This document shows, piece by piece, positions 46,531-53,482 of a stretch of 53,482 nucleotides of DNA; the first letter of the stretch is position 1; each line of letters starts with the position of its first letter. The position numbers and the translations under genes are program-made. The notes under the pieces were generated by a model. That model made no database searches, was not told where the DNA came from, and saw only the letters and a list, made by a program, of their open reading frames with translations. This DNA is from Nicoletella semolina (GTDB taxonomy: Bacteria; Pseudomonadota; Gammaproteobacteria; Enterobacterales; Pasteurellaceae). The stretch is taken from the NCBI RefSeq assembly GCF_004345745.1, contig NZ_SLXJ01000013.1, forward strand, positions 1-53,482, written 5' to 3'.

Positions 46531-46546
46531 TGTGATCTAGTTCACA
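46531..46546. promoter_or_regulatory. CRP site upstream of treB
   Basis: TGTGATCTAGTTCACA, flanked by AAA and TTT, is one base from the ideal symmetric CRP consensus. It lies 86-101 bp before treB and 15 bp upstream of the TreR operator. Confidence 0.88.
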
Positions 46547-46560
46547 TTTCTGATTTTTAG

Positions 46561-46574
46561 TGGGAACGTTCCCA
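46561..46574. promoter_or_regulatory. TreR operator before treB
   Basis: TGGGAACGTTCCCA is a perfect 14-bp palindrome with the central CG typical of LacI-family operators and matches the GGGAACGTTCCC core known for TreR. It lies between the CRP site and treB. Confidence 0.85.
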
Positions 46575-46631
46575 TTGTGGATTTTTCTTGCCAGCTTATA
46601 ATCACGTTACTTTTTATTTAGGAGGTACTTT

Positions 46632-48056
46632 ATGGCTAAATCAATTATTGATCCGCTTTCTGTTGAACAATTGATTGCTTCTGTGGGTGGGCGTGAAAAT
46701 ATTGTAACGGTTACACATTGTATTACTCGTTTGCGTTTTGTATTAAATGATGACAGCAAAGTGGATAGCAAAGCATTAGAACGTTTGCCAATGGTGAAAG
46801 CAAATTTTGCCACAGGTGGACAGTATCAAGTTGTGATTGGGCAAGAAGTGGGGGATTACTACAAGGTTGTGCTGGAAAAAACGGGTTTGGCGAATGTCGA
46901 TAAAGAACAGGCGAAAACCGCTGCCCGCCAAAATCAGAAAGGTTATGAGCGATTGATTTCACATATGGCGGATATTTTTATTCCATTGTTGCCTGCGTTA
47001 ATTAGTGGCGGTTTAATTTTGGGTTTTCGTAATGTGATTGGCGATATTGCAATGTTTGAAAATGGCACGAAAACCCTTGTACAAGTTAGTCATTTTTGGG
47101 CGAGCGTGCATAGTTTCTTGTGGTTGATTGGCGAGGCGATTTTCCATTTCTTGCCTGTGGGGATTTGCTGGTCAATTGCTCGTAAAATGGGAACATCGCC
47201 TATTCTTGGTATTGTGTTAGGTATTACCCTTGTTTCGCCGCAGTTGATGAATTCGTACGGATTGGGATCGCAAGTGCCTGATGTGTGGGATTTTGGTTTT
47301 CTTGCAGTCGAAAAAGTGGGCTATCAAGCACAAGTGATCCCTGCGATTTTAGCAGGGCTGGCGTTGGCGTATATTGAGCGGTTTATGACGAAAATTGTGC
47401 CAAATTATCTGAATTTGATTATTGTGCCAGTGGCGTCGATTATTATTGCTGTTTTCCTTGCTCATACGATTATTGGTCCAATTGGGCGTGAGATAGGTAA
47501 TGGGATTGCTTTCTTGGTGAAAAATGCAATGACAGGCAGCTTTGCACCCATTGGGGCAGCGTTATTTGGTTTCCTTTACGCACCGCTCGTGGTGACAGGG
47601 GTACATCAAACTACGCTTGCGATTGATATGCAGATGATCCAAAGCATTGGTGGTACGCCTGTTTGGCCTATTATTGCGTTGTCCAACATTGCTCAGGCTT
47701 CGGCTGTGTTGGCGATCGTATTTATCAGCAAAAAAGCCAATGAGCGTGAAGTGTCTGTACCAGCGGCACTTTCCGCTTACTTAGGCGTTACCGAACCTGC
47801 GATGTATGGGATTAATTTGAAATATCGTTTCCCAATGCTGTGTGCGATGATTGGGGCTGCGTTGGCGGGCTTAATTTGTGGTTTTGCAGGCGTGTTAGCC
47901 AACGGGATTGGCGTGGGCGGCTTACCAGGCATTTTATCCATTCAACATATTTATTGGGGAACTTTTGCGGTTGCGATGTTAGTGGCGGTTGCTGTACCAC
48001 TTGCTCTAACTGCAATGGTTTACAAACGTAAAGAAAAAGCTGGAAAGTTGGAATAA
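46632..48056 (+). CDS. treB: PTS trehalose-specific EIIBC
   Basis: Imports trehalose as trehalose-6-phosphate. 474 residues (473 in E. coli). The EIIB domain has Cys30 in ENIVTVTHCITRLRF as the phosphorylation site. The membrane EIIC domain has about ten segments and conserved stretches such as FHFLPVGICWSIARKMGTSPILG, APLVVTGVHQTTLAIDMQMI and LGVTEPAMYGINL. No EIIA domain is fused, so it depends on a separate glucose-type EIIA, as in E. coli. AGGAGG precedes the ATG. Confidence 0.95.
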   Translation: MAKSIIDPLSVEQLIASVGGRENIVTVTHCITRLRFVLNDDSKVDSKALERLPMVKANFATGGQYQVVIGQEVGDYYKVVLEKTGLANVDKEQAKTAARQNQKGYERLISHMADIFIPLLPALISGGLILGFRNVIGDIAMFENGTKTLVQVSHFWASVHSFLWLIGEAIFHFLPVGICWSIARKMGTSPILGIVLGITLVSPQLMNSYGLGSQVPDVWDFGFLAVEKVGYQAQVIPAILAGLALAYIERFMTKIVPNYLNLIIVPVASIIIAVFLAHTIIGPIGREIGNGIAFLVKNAMTGSFAPIGAALFGFLYAPLVVTGVHQTTLAIDMQMIQSIGGTPVWPIIALSNIAQASAVLAIVFISKKANEREVSVPAALSAYLGVTEPAMYGINLKYRFPMLCAMIGAALAGLICGFAGVLANGIGVGGLPGILSIQHIYWGTFAVAMLVAVAVPLALTAMVYKRKEKAGKLE

Positions 48057-48066
48057 TCAACGAGAT

Positions 48067-48107
48067 AGCGGTCAGATTTTGCAAAATTTTACCAAAATCT
48101 GACCGCT
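48067..48107 (+). repeat. 15-bp inverted repeat of uptake signals between treB and treC
   Basis: AGCGGTCAGATTTTG (48067-48081) and CAAAATCTGACCGCT (48093-48107) are perfect complements around an 11-bp loop. The right copy completes a full ACCGCTTGT uptake signal (48102-48110). There is no T run. It lies 10 bp after treB and 24 bp before treC and may modulate treC expression or protect treB mRNA. Confidence 0.65.
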
Positions 48108-48131
48108 TGTTAATGTTATAAGGGCAGAAAA

Positions 48132-49778
48132 ATGAGCAAGAATTGGTGGAAAGATGGGGTTATTTATCAGATTTATCCCAAATCTTTCCAAGATACTACG
48201 GGTTCTGGTACAGGGGATATTCAAGGTATTATTCAGCGGTTAGATTACTTGCAAACGCTAGGTGTGGACGGCATTTGGATTACGCCAATGTATGTTTCAC
48301 CACAAATTGATAATGGTTACGATATTGCGAATTATCGTGAGATCGATCCTATCTATGGGACGATGGCAGATTTCGAGCAATTGATTGCACAGGCACATCA
48401 ACGTGATATTTATGTGGTGATGGATATGGTGTTCAACCATAGTTCAACTTTTCACGAATGGTTTAAACAAGGAGAAGATCCCAACAGTGAATATCACGAC
48501 TTTTATATCTGGCGAGACACGCCAACAAACTGGCGTTCGAAATTTGGTGGCTCTGCTTGGCAATGGTCGGATAAAGCACAAAAATATTATCTGCATTTAT
48601 TTACGACTGAGCAGGCGGATTTAAACTGGGAAAACCCTCGGCTGCGTGCAGAATTAGTGGAGATTTGTCGTTTTTGGGCGGAAAAAGGCATTGACGGCTT
48701 GCGGCTAGATGTGGTGAATTTGATCTCAAAGCCTGAACAATTTGAGGACGATTTTGAGGGCGATGGTCGCCGTTTTTATACTGATGGACATAAAATTCAC
48801 CACTATTTGCAAGAGTTGAATCAAAAAGCCCTGACGCCGTATGGTTTGATGACAGTCGGTGAAATGTCGTCTACTCAGCTTGAGCATTGTCAGCAGTATG
48901 CGAATTTGGCAGGGACGGAGCTTTCGATGACATTTAACTTCCATCATCTGAAAGTAGATTACCCAAATGGGGAAAAATGGACTTATGCACCGCCTGATTA
49001 TGTGCAATTAAAATCGATTTTTAATTATTGGCAACAAGGAATGCACAATAAGGCGTGGAATGCGTTATTTTGGTGTAACCACGATCAACCTCGAATTGTG
49101 TCTCGTTTTGGAGATGAGGGCGAGCTTCGTACTGTTTCAGCCAAAATGCTCGCAATGCTATTACACGGAATGCAAGGGACGCCCTATATTTATCAAGGCG
49201 AAGAAATTGGTATGACAAATCCCAATTTTACGACCATTGAAAAATACCGAGATGTGGAAAGCTTTAATGCTTATGCCAACTTGCAAAAAAAAGGTGAAAA
49301 CGAACCGCTTATTCTTAAAATTCTTGCCCAAAAATCACGAGATAATTCACGCACGCCAATGCAATGGAACGCCAGCGAAAATGCAGGCTTTAGCACAGGA
49401 ACGCCGTGGATTGAGGTAGCGGAAAATTATCGTGAAATTAATGCAGAGCAAGCATTAGCGGATAGTCATTCGGTATTTTATACTTATCAATCATTGATTA
49501 AGTTGCGTAAAACCTTAGAGGTGCTAACAGATGGCGATTATACCGATTTACTGCTAGAACATTCGTGCGTATGGGCATATTGTCGCCAAAATGCCACACA
49601 AAAATTTACCGTTGTGGCGAATTTAAGTCGAGAGGAGCAAGTAGTTAGCGTGCCGATAAGCGGTCAGATTTTGATGAATAATTACAATACTGTTGAGATG
49701 TTGGATAAACAAATTTGTCTTCAACCATTCCAAGCAGTCTATTTATTAGAGCAGGAAAAGATTGCTGAACATAGTTAG
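48132..49778 (+). CDS. treC: Trehalose-6-phosphate hydrolase (alpha,alpha-phosphotrehalase)
   Basis: Cytoplasmic GH13 enzyme that splits trehalose-6-phosphate into glucose and glucose-6-phosphate. 548 residues (551 in E. coli). It begins KNWWKDGVIYQIYPKSFQDTTG, and the catalytic residues are Asp193 in GLRLDVVN, Glu244 in GEMSS and Asp318 in NHDQPR. DMVFNHSS and GTPYIYQGEEIGMTN are the other GH13 blocks. It follows treB in the tre operon, separated by the inverted-repeat hairpin. Confidence 0.95.
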   Translation: MSKNWWKDGVIYQIYPKSFQDTTGSGTGDIQGIIQRLDYLQTLGVDGIWITPMYVSPQIDNGYDIANYREIDPIYGTMADFEQLIAQAHQRDIYVVMDMVFNHSSTFHEWFKQGEDPNSEYHDFYIWRDTPTNWRSKFGGSAWQWSDKAQKYYLHLFTTEQADLNWENPRLRAELVEICRFWAEKGIDGLRLDVVNLISKPEQFEDDFEGDGRRFYTDGHKIHHYLQELNQKALTPYGLMTVGEMSSTQLEHCQQYANLAGTELSMTFNFHHLKVDYPNGEKWTYAPPDYVQLKSIFNYWQQGMHNKAWNALFWCNHDQPRIVSRFGDEGELRTVSAKMLAMLLHGMQGTPYIYQGEEIGMTNPNFTTIEKYRDVESFNAYANLQKKGENEPLILKILAQKSRDNSRTPMQWNASENAGFSTGTPWIEVAENYREINAEQALADSHSVFYTYQSLIKLRKTLEVLTDGDYTDLLLEHSCVWAYCRQNATQKFTVVANLSREEQVVSVPISGQILMNNYNTVEMLDKQICLQPFQAVYLLEQEKIAEHS

Positions 49779-49888
49779 CTGTCTTCTGTCTCCAATACTT
49801 TTTGGCTAAATTGACGTAGAATAGATTTTGGTCGCATTTTCGTGGTGCGACCTGTTTAGTGAGTGAAATATTCTATATCGGAGGAAAT

Positions 49889-51385
49889 ATGTTCAAGGTA
49901 CTTCAACAAGTGGGTAAAGCCTTTATGTTACCGATTGCCATTTTACCAGCAGCAGGTTTATTGTTAGGTATTGGTGGAGCGTTATCAAATAAAGCCACGG
50001 TTCAGGCATACCCATTATTAGATAATCCCTTATTACAAGGGATTTTTCAGATTATGTCTGCAGCAGGATCGGTAGTATTTGCGAATTTAGCCTTGCTTTT
50101 GTGTATTGGGCTAGGTATTGGTTTGGCAAAACGTGATAAAGGTGTGGCTGCGTTAGCTGCGGTGGTCGGTTATTTAATTATGACGGGCACAATTTCAGCT
50201 CTTATTCCTATTTTTTCGCCTGATGTAAAAGCGATTGATACAGGAGTGATTGGTTCGCTGGTGATGGGGTTGATTTGCGTAACCCTACATAATCGTTACC
50301 ACACTATTCAGTTGCCACAAATTTTAGGTTTTTTTGGCGGATCGAGGTTTGTCCCTATCATCACCGCATTCGCAGGGATTTTGGTTGGAGCATTATTTTT
50401 CTTAATTTGGCCAACTTTCCAGCAATGGCTCGTGTCTGCTGGGCAGGGGATTGCACAGATGGGGGAAATTGGCACCTTTTTCTACGGATTTTTAATGCGT
50501 TTAAGTGGAGCAGTGGGGTTACATCATATGATTTATCCGCTGTTTTGGTACACCGAGTTGGGTGGCACAGAAATAGTGAATGGTGAGACAGTCATTGGGG
50601 CTCAGAAGATCTTCTTTGCTCAGCTTGCTGATCCGAATCATCACGGTTTGTTTACGGAAGGAACACGCTTTTTTGCAGGTAGATTTGATACGATGATGTT
50701 TGGTTTACCCGCAGCCTGTTTGGCAATGTATCACTGCGTGCCTAAAGCACGCCGTAGCCGTGTGGGTGGGCTTTTTCTTGGTGCAGCATTGACTTCATTG
50801 ATTACAGGCATCACCGAGCCAATTGAATTTATGTTTTTATTTGTTGCTCCGTGGCTTTATGTGATTCACGCATTACTTGATGGTGCCTCATTTTATCTTG
50901 CTGATTTACTGAATATTTCAATTGGCAATACGTTCTCTGGCGGTTTTATTGATTTTCTTTTATTCGGTATTTTGCAAGGCAATGATAAGACCAATTGGTT
51001 GAATGTGGTGCTGGTTGGGTTGCCGTGGGCTGTCCTTTATTATTTCACTTTCCGCCTATTGATTATGCGGTTTAATGTGCTGACTCCTGGTCGCATAGAA
51101 GAAAGTGATGACGTTGTATTGGATAAGCAAACCACGTCATTAACCGAAGCGGCTCAACAGATTATTTCGGCACTGGGTAATGCGGAAAACATTGAAAATG
51201 TTGATGCTTGTATTACTCGTTTAAGGGTATCAGTTAGGGAAGTAGCAAAGGTAGACAAAGCTACCCTTAAAGCACTAGGGGCGATTGATGTATTTGAGGT
51301 AGGCGGTGGCATTCAAGCAATTTTTGGGGCAAAAGCTGTGTTATATAAGAGTGAAATCAACCAAATTTTGGGGAAAGAGGATTAA
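49889..51385 (+). CDS. PTS glucose/maltose-family EIICB permease
   Basis: 498 residues from ATG 49889, which has GGAGGAA upstream; the open frame continues back to a GTG at 49859. The EIIC domain starts MFKVLQQVGKAFMLPIAILPAAGLLLGIGGAL, has AVGLHHMIYPLFWYTELGG and TSLITGITEPIEFMFLF; the EIIB domain at the C-terminus carries the phosphocysteine Cys441 in VDACITRL. This is the PtsG/MalX group. Glucose is the likeliest substrate because TreC next door releases it, but maltose or glucosamine cannot be excluded. About 110 bp separate it from treC; it may have its own promoter. Confidence 0.85.
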   Translation: MFKVLQQVGKAFMLPIAILPAAGLLLGIGGALSNKATVQAYPLLDNPLLQGIFQIMSAAGSVVFANLALLLCIGLGIGLAKRDKGVAALAAVVGYLIMTGTISALIPIFSPDVKAIDTGVIGSLVMGLICVTLHNRYHTIQLPQILGFFGGSRFVPIITAFAGILVGALFFLIWPTFQQWLVSAGQGIAQMGEIGTFFYGFLMRLSGAVGLHHMIYPLFWYTELGGTEIVNGETVIGAQKIFFAQLADPNHHGLFTEGTRFFAGRFDTMMFGLPAACLAMYHCVPKARRSRVGGLFLGAALTSLITGITEPIEFMFLFVAPWLYVIHALLDGASFYLADLLNISIGNTFSGGFIDFLLFGILQGNDKTNWLNVVLVGLPWAVLYYFTFRLLIMRFNVLTPGRIEESDDVVLDKQTTSLTEAAQQIISALGNAENIENVDACITRLRVSVREVAKVDKATLKALGAIDVFEVGGGIQAIFGAKAVLYKSEINQILGKED

Positions 51386-51449
51386 AGCAAACTTTTGGAA
51401 AGAAGATAAGCGGTGAGTTTTATTTGATTTTTTGCAGCTTATATACCTA

Positions 51450-51491
51450 TTCCCTCTGTTTTTGTGGCAAATAGTCTGAAAACAGAGGGAA
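51450..51491. terminator. Inverted repeat between the convergent PTS gene and yicC
   Basis: TTCCCTCTGTTTT (51450-51462) and AAAACAGAGGGAA (51479-51491) are perfect 13-bp complements with a 16-bp loop. There is no strong T run on either strand. It ends 20 bp before the yicC stop codon. Confidence 0.6.
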
Positions 51492-51511
51492 ATTTAGAAA
51501 GGGAAGATGAA

Positions 51512-52375
51512 TTACTCTAAATTCTGAATTTGTTCTCGAATTTGTTCAATCAAGACTTTCAGTTCGACTGCCGAGTTGGTTACCTCTGCATTGATCGATT
51601 TTGAGGCAAGCGTGTTCGCTTCACGATTGAGTTCTTGCATCATAAAATCCAATTTTCGACCGACTGCTCCGCCTTTTTGTAATATTGAGAGCGTTTCTTT
51701 AACGTGAAGTTGTAAGCGATCTAGCTCTTCTGCCACATCGACTCGTTGGGCAAGTAAGACCATTTCTTGTTCAATGCGTTGCGGATCAAGTGGCAAACTG
51801 AGCTCTTGAAAACGCTGCTGTAAGCGATCTTTTTGCCATTGTAAGATGGCAGGCATTTGTTGTTGTACTTTTCCAGCTTCTGCTGAAATGGATTTTAAGC
51901 GTTGTTCTATTAACTTTTGTAAATTCAACCCTTCTCGACCACGCATTACGATAAACTCATTCAGGAGCTGTTCAAAGCCTGCTAAGAGATCTTGGTTAAT
52001 CTGGTCAAGATCTGGGTTACCGTGTTCGATAACACCAGGGAAACGTAGTACATCAACTAAATTTATTTCACCCTCATTTGCCATCTGTTTAAGGCATTTT
52101 AGTGATGAGATGACTTGCTGTGAATATTCTTGGTTTAAGCTGATGCCATCTGTTTGATGCTGATTGAGTTCTATACGCAAATGACATTCAACTTTGCCTC
52201 GAGTGAGTGCTGCTCGTAACCGTTCACGCAGGGGCATTTCTAAATGGCGAAAGGTTTCAGGCAAACGGAAATAGGTTTCTAAAAAGCGTTGATTAACCGA
52301 ACGCATTTCCCATACGGCATTACCCCATTCTTGTTTTATTTCAAGATGCGCAAAGGCAGTCATACTGTAAATCAT
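51512..52375 (-). CDS. yicC: YicC family endoribonuclease-type protein
   Basis: 288 residues from ATG 52375 (287 in E. coli). The start is chosen because the family begins MIYSMTAFA and AGGATC lies just upstream; the frame stays open to 52501, overlapping rph on the other strand. Conserved blocks are EMRSVNQRFLETYFRLPE, RERLRAALTRGKVE and, at the C-terminus, GRKLDFMMQELNREANTLASKS. E. coli YicC has been shown to cleave RNA and to affect stability of RyhB. It is divergent from rph, a conserved arrangement. Confidence 0.93.
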   Translation of the reverse strand: MIYSMTAFAHLEIKQEWGNAVWEMRSVNQRFLETYFRLPETFRHLEMPLRERLRAALTRGKVECHLRIELNQHQTDGISLNQEYSQQVISSLKCLKQMANEGEINLVDVLRFPGVIEHGNPDLDQINQDLLAGFEQLLNEFIVMRGREGLNLQKLIEQRLKSISAEAGKVQQQMPAILQWQKDRLQQRFQELSLPLDPQRIEQEMVLLAQRVDVAEELDRLQLHVKETLSILQKGGAVGRKLDFMMQELNREANTLASKSINAEVTNSAVELKVLIEQIREQIQNLE

Positions 52376-52451
52376 AGGTGATCCTGTTTTGTAATGAAAA
52401 TTGACGCATTGTACTGTAAAATGCCGATAAATTTTAGAAAAAGGAAAAATT

Positions 52452-53168
52452 ATGCGTGCAAATAATCGTTTAGCAACCCAAACTCGTCCAGTCAAAATCA
52501 CTCGCCATTATACGCAATATGCTGAAGGCTCAGTGTTGATTGAATTCGGTAATACGAAAGTGCTTTGTAATGCAACAGTAGAAGAGAAAGTGCCAGCCTT
52601 TTTACGAGGACAAAATCAAGGTTGGATTACTGCAGAATATGGAATGTTGCCTCGTGCGACACACACGAGAACGCAACGAGAAGCCGCAAAGGGCAAGCAA
52701 AGTGGGCGTACGATGGAAATCCAGCGTTTAATTGGTCGCTCTTTGCGTGCCATTGTGGATCTGAAATTACTTGGAGAGCGGACTATTACCGTTGATTGCG
52801 ATGTGGTCCAAGCTGATGGCGGCACTCGCACAGCTGCGATTACAGGAGCTTGTGTTGCTGTTTGTGATGCGGTAAATAAATTGTTATTGGAAAAAGCGTT
52901 GAAGGTTAGCCCAATTAAAGGGCTAGTTGCTGCTATTTCGGTTGGTATTGTCAATGGCGAAGCAGTTTGTGATTTAGACTATAGCGAAGATTCTAGCGCC
53001 GAAACGGATATGAATGTGGTGATGGTTGAAGATGGTCGTCTTGTTGAAGTTCAAGGTACTGCCGAAGGAGAGCCTTTTACTCAAGCAGAACTTGCCACTT
53101 TACTTGAGTTAGCTAATGCAGGTATTAAGCAGTTAATCGCAACACAAAAACAGGCTCTTTTGGCATAA
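52452..53168 (+). CDS. rph: Ribonuclease PH
   Basis: Phosphate-dependent 3' to 5' exoribonuclease that trims tRNA 3' ends. 238 residues, full length (the common E. coli K-12 lab strain has a frameshift here; this copy has an intact frame). It has the family start [16 protein letters not shown], the ILIGRSLRA-type block ([13 protein letters not shown]), [17 protein letters not shown] and [30 protein letters not shown] gives the ribosome site. pyrE, its usual neighbour in E. coli, is not within the next 300 bp. Confidence 0.96.
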   Translation: MRANNRLATQTRPVKITRHYTQYAEGSVLIEFGNTKVLCNATVEEKVPAFLRGQNQGWITAEYGMLPRATHTRTQREAAKGKQSGRTMEIQRLIGRSLRAIVDLKLLGERTITVDCDVVQADGGTRTAAITGACVAVCDAVNKLLLEKALKVSPIKGLVAAISVGIVNGEAVCDLDYSEDSSAETDMNVVMVEDGRLVEVQGTAEGEPFTQAELATLLELANAGIKQLIATQKQALLA

Positions 53169-53203
53169 GCCTAGAATTTCCAGCATAAACGTAAATTAAG
53201 TAT

Positions 53204-53238
53204 AAAAAAGGCGTTCAATATTTTTGAAAGCCTTTTTA
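53204..53238 (+). terminator. Terminator after rph
   Basis: AAAAAAGGC (53204-53212) pairs with GCCTTTTT (53230-53237); an inner TTCAA/TTGAA stem extends it. The T run follows directly. Confidence 0.8.
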
Positions 53239-53445
53239 ATAATTCACTCATTGCCCCTTCCCAAGCTCAGTTTGATTTAGTCATAAAAAGCAATTGCTTG
53301 TTGTTAGCACGATAAAGGACAAATATAAGAGAGTTAAAACAGACTGCTTATAAAGCACCAAGCGGTTAGTTTTGTGTTAAAAGTTGCCAATTTGCTCAAA
53401 AATTGTATGAACAATAAATTTTTAATGTTTTTTTGCAAAAATAGG

Positions 53446-53473
53446 TTGCATAGATTTTGAATTTACCTATAAT
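53446..53473 (+). promoter_or_regulatory. Sigma-70 promoter at the window edge
   Basis: TTGCAT (53446-53451), 16 bp, then consensus TATAAT (53468-53473). The next bases, GCACGGC, are G/C-rich, like the discriminators of stable-RNA promoters. The gene it drives starts outside the window. Confidence 0.65.
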
Positions 53474-53482
53474 GCACGGCAC

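Larger units (their letters stand above)
53169..53482. other. Gene-free right end of the window
   Basis: The 314 bp hold the rph terminator, an AAGCGGT uptake-signal core near 53361, and a promoter at the extreme edge. No reading frame of note is present before the window ends. Confidence 0.6.

Noticed and set aside
52376-52501. 42-residue N-terminal extension of YicC overlapping rph
   Set aside because: The family starts at MIYSMTAFA, and the extension overlaps the rph promoter and start on the opposite strand.

Overview
The window is chromosomal DNA from a member of the Pasteurellaceae. It is AT-rich. It carries many copies of the 9-mer ACAAGCGGT or its complement (for example at 316-324, 2418-2426, 4648-4656, 12742-12750, 17551-17559, 26330-26338, 42104-42112, 44526-44534 and 48102-48110). 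This is the DNA uptake signal of the Actinobacillus pleuropneumoniae / Mannheimia / H. ducreyi branch, not the Haemophilus influenzae AAGTGCGGT type. Gene content fits: a bifunctional-type NadR, a periplasmic ATP-dependent DNA ligase and a 224-residue Crp. The species cannot be fixed from the sequence alone. No rRNA, tRNA, insertion sequence, prophage or CRISPR array was seen.

Layout. 1-294: the tail of a trimeric autotransporter. 542-10733: a compact maltose/maltodextrin locus (malQ-G-F-E divergent from malK-malT) with a strong CRP site between malE and malK. 10745-12699: nadR co-translated with a metallophosphoesterase. 13025-17035: an MHS-family transporter, erpA, and an isolated rfbB-rfbA pair. 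17209-21358: the macromolecular synthesis operon rpsU-dnaG-rpoD. 21407-28870: a lipoprotein, argH, rpmB-rpmG, radC, coaBC-dut-slmA, a YheU-like gene and crp. 28908-32578: a solitary DppA/HbpA-type binding protein, a TorD-like chaperone, nfo and a UmuD-like protein that has lost its catalytic dyad. 32990-38604: an amino-sugar operon (agaR, agaS, agaVWEF, lacD). 38709-42067: aroQ, a DUF535 gene, accB and accC. 42297-45381: map, a PhnA-like gene, the DNA ligase and a DUF5718-like gene. 45558-51385: treR, treB, treC and a glucose-type PTS permease. 51512-53168: yicC and rph. A good promoter at the extreme right edge drives a gene outside the window.

How the genes work together. Three sugar systems (maltose, galactosamine or N-acetylgalactosamine, trehalose) lie within 50 kb of crp, and each has a CRP-type site (TGTGA-N6-TCACA) in its control region. 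Each also has its own regulator here: MalT, AgaR and TreR. Trehalose-6-phosphate cleavage by TreC releases glucose, which the neighbouring PTS permease could capture. The aga operon is a hybrid: AgaS would yield tagatose-6-phosphate and a LacD-type class I aldolase replaces the class II KbaY/AgaY enzyme. No deacetylase or tagatose-6-phosphate kinase is present in the window.

Most of the window is ordinary core genome. The least explained items are the S24/UmuD-like protein with Ser to His and Lys to Tyr changes at the catalytic positions and repeated ATAAATA motifs in its promoter, the nadR-metallophosphoesterase pair, the structured leader of rpmB, and the DUF535 gene inside the aroQ-accBC cluster.
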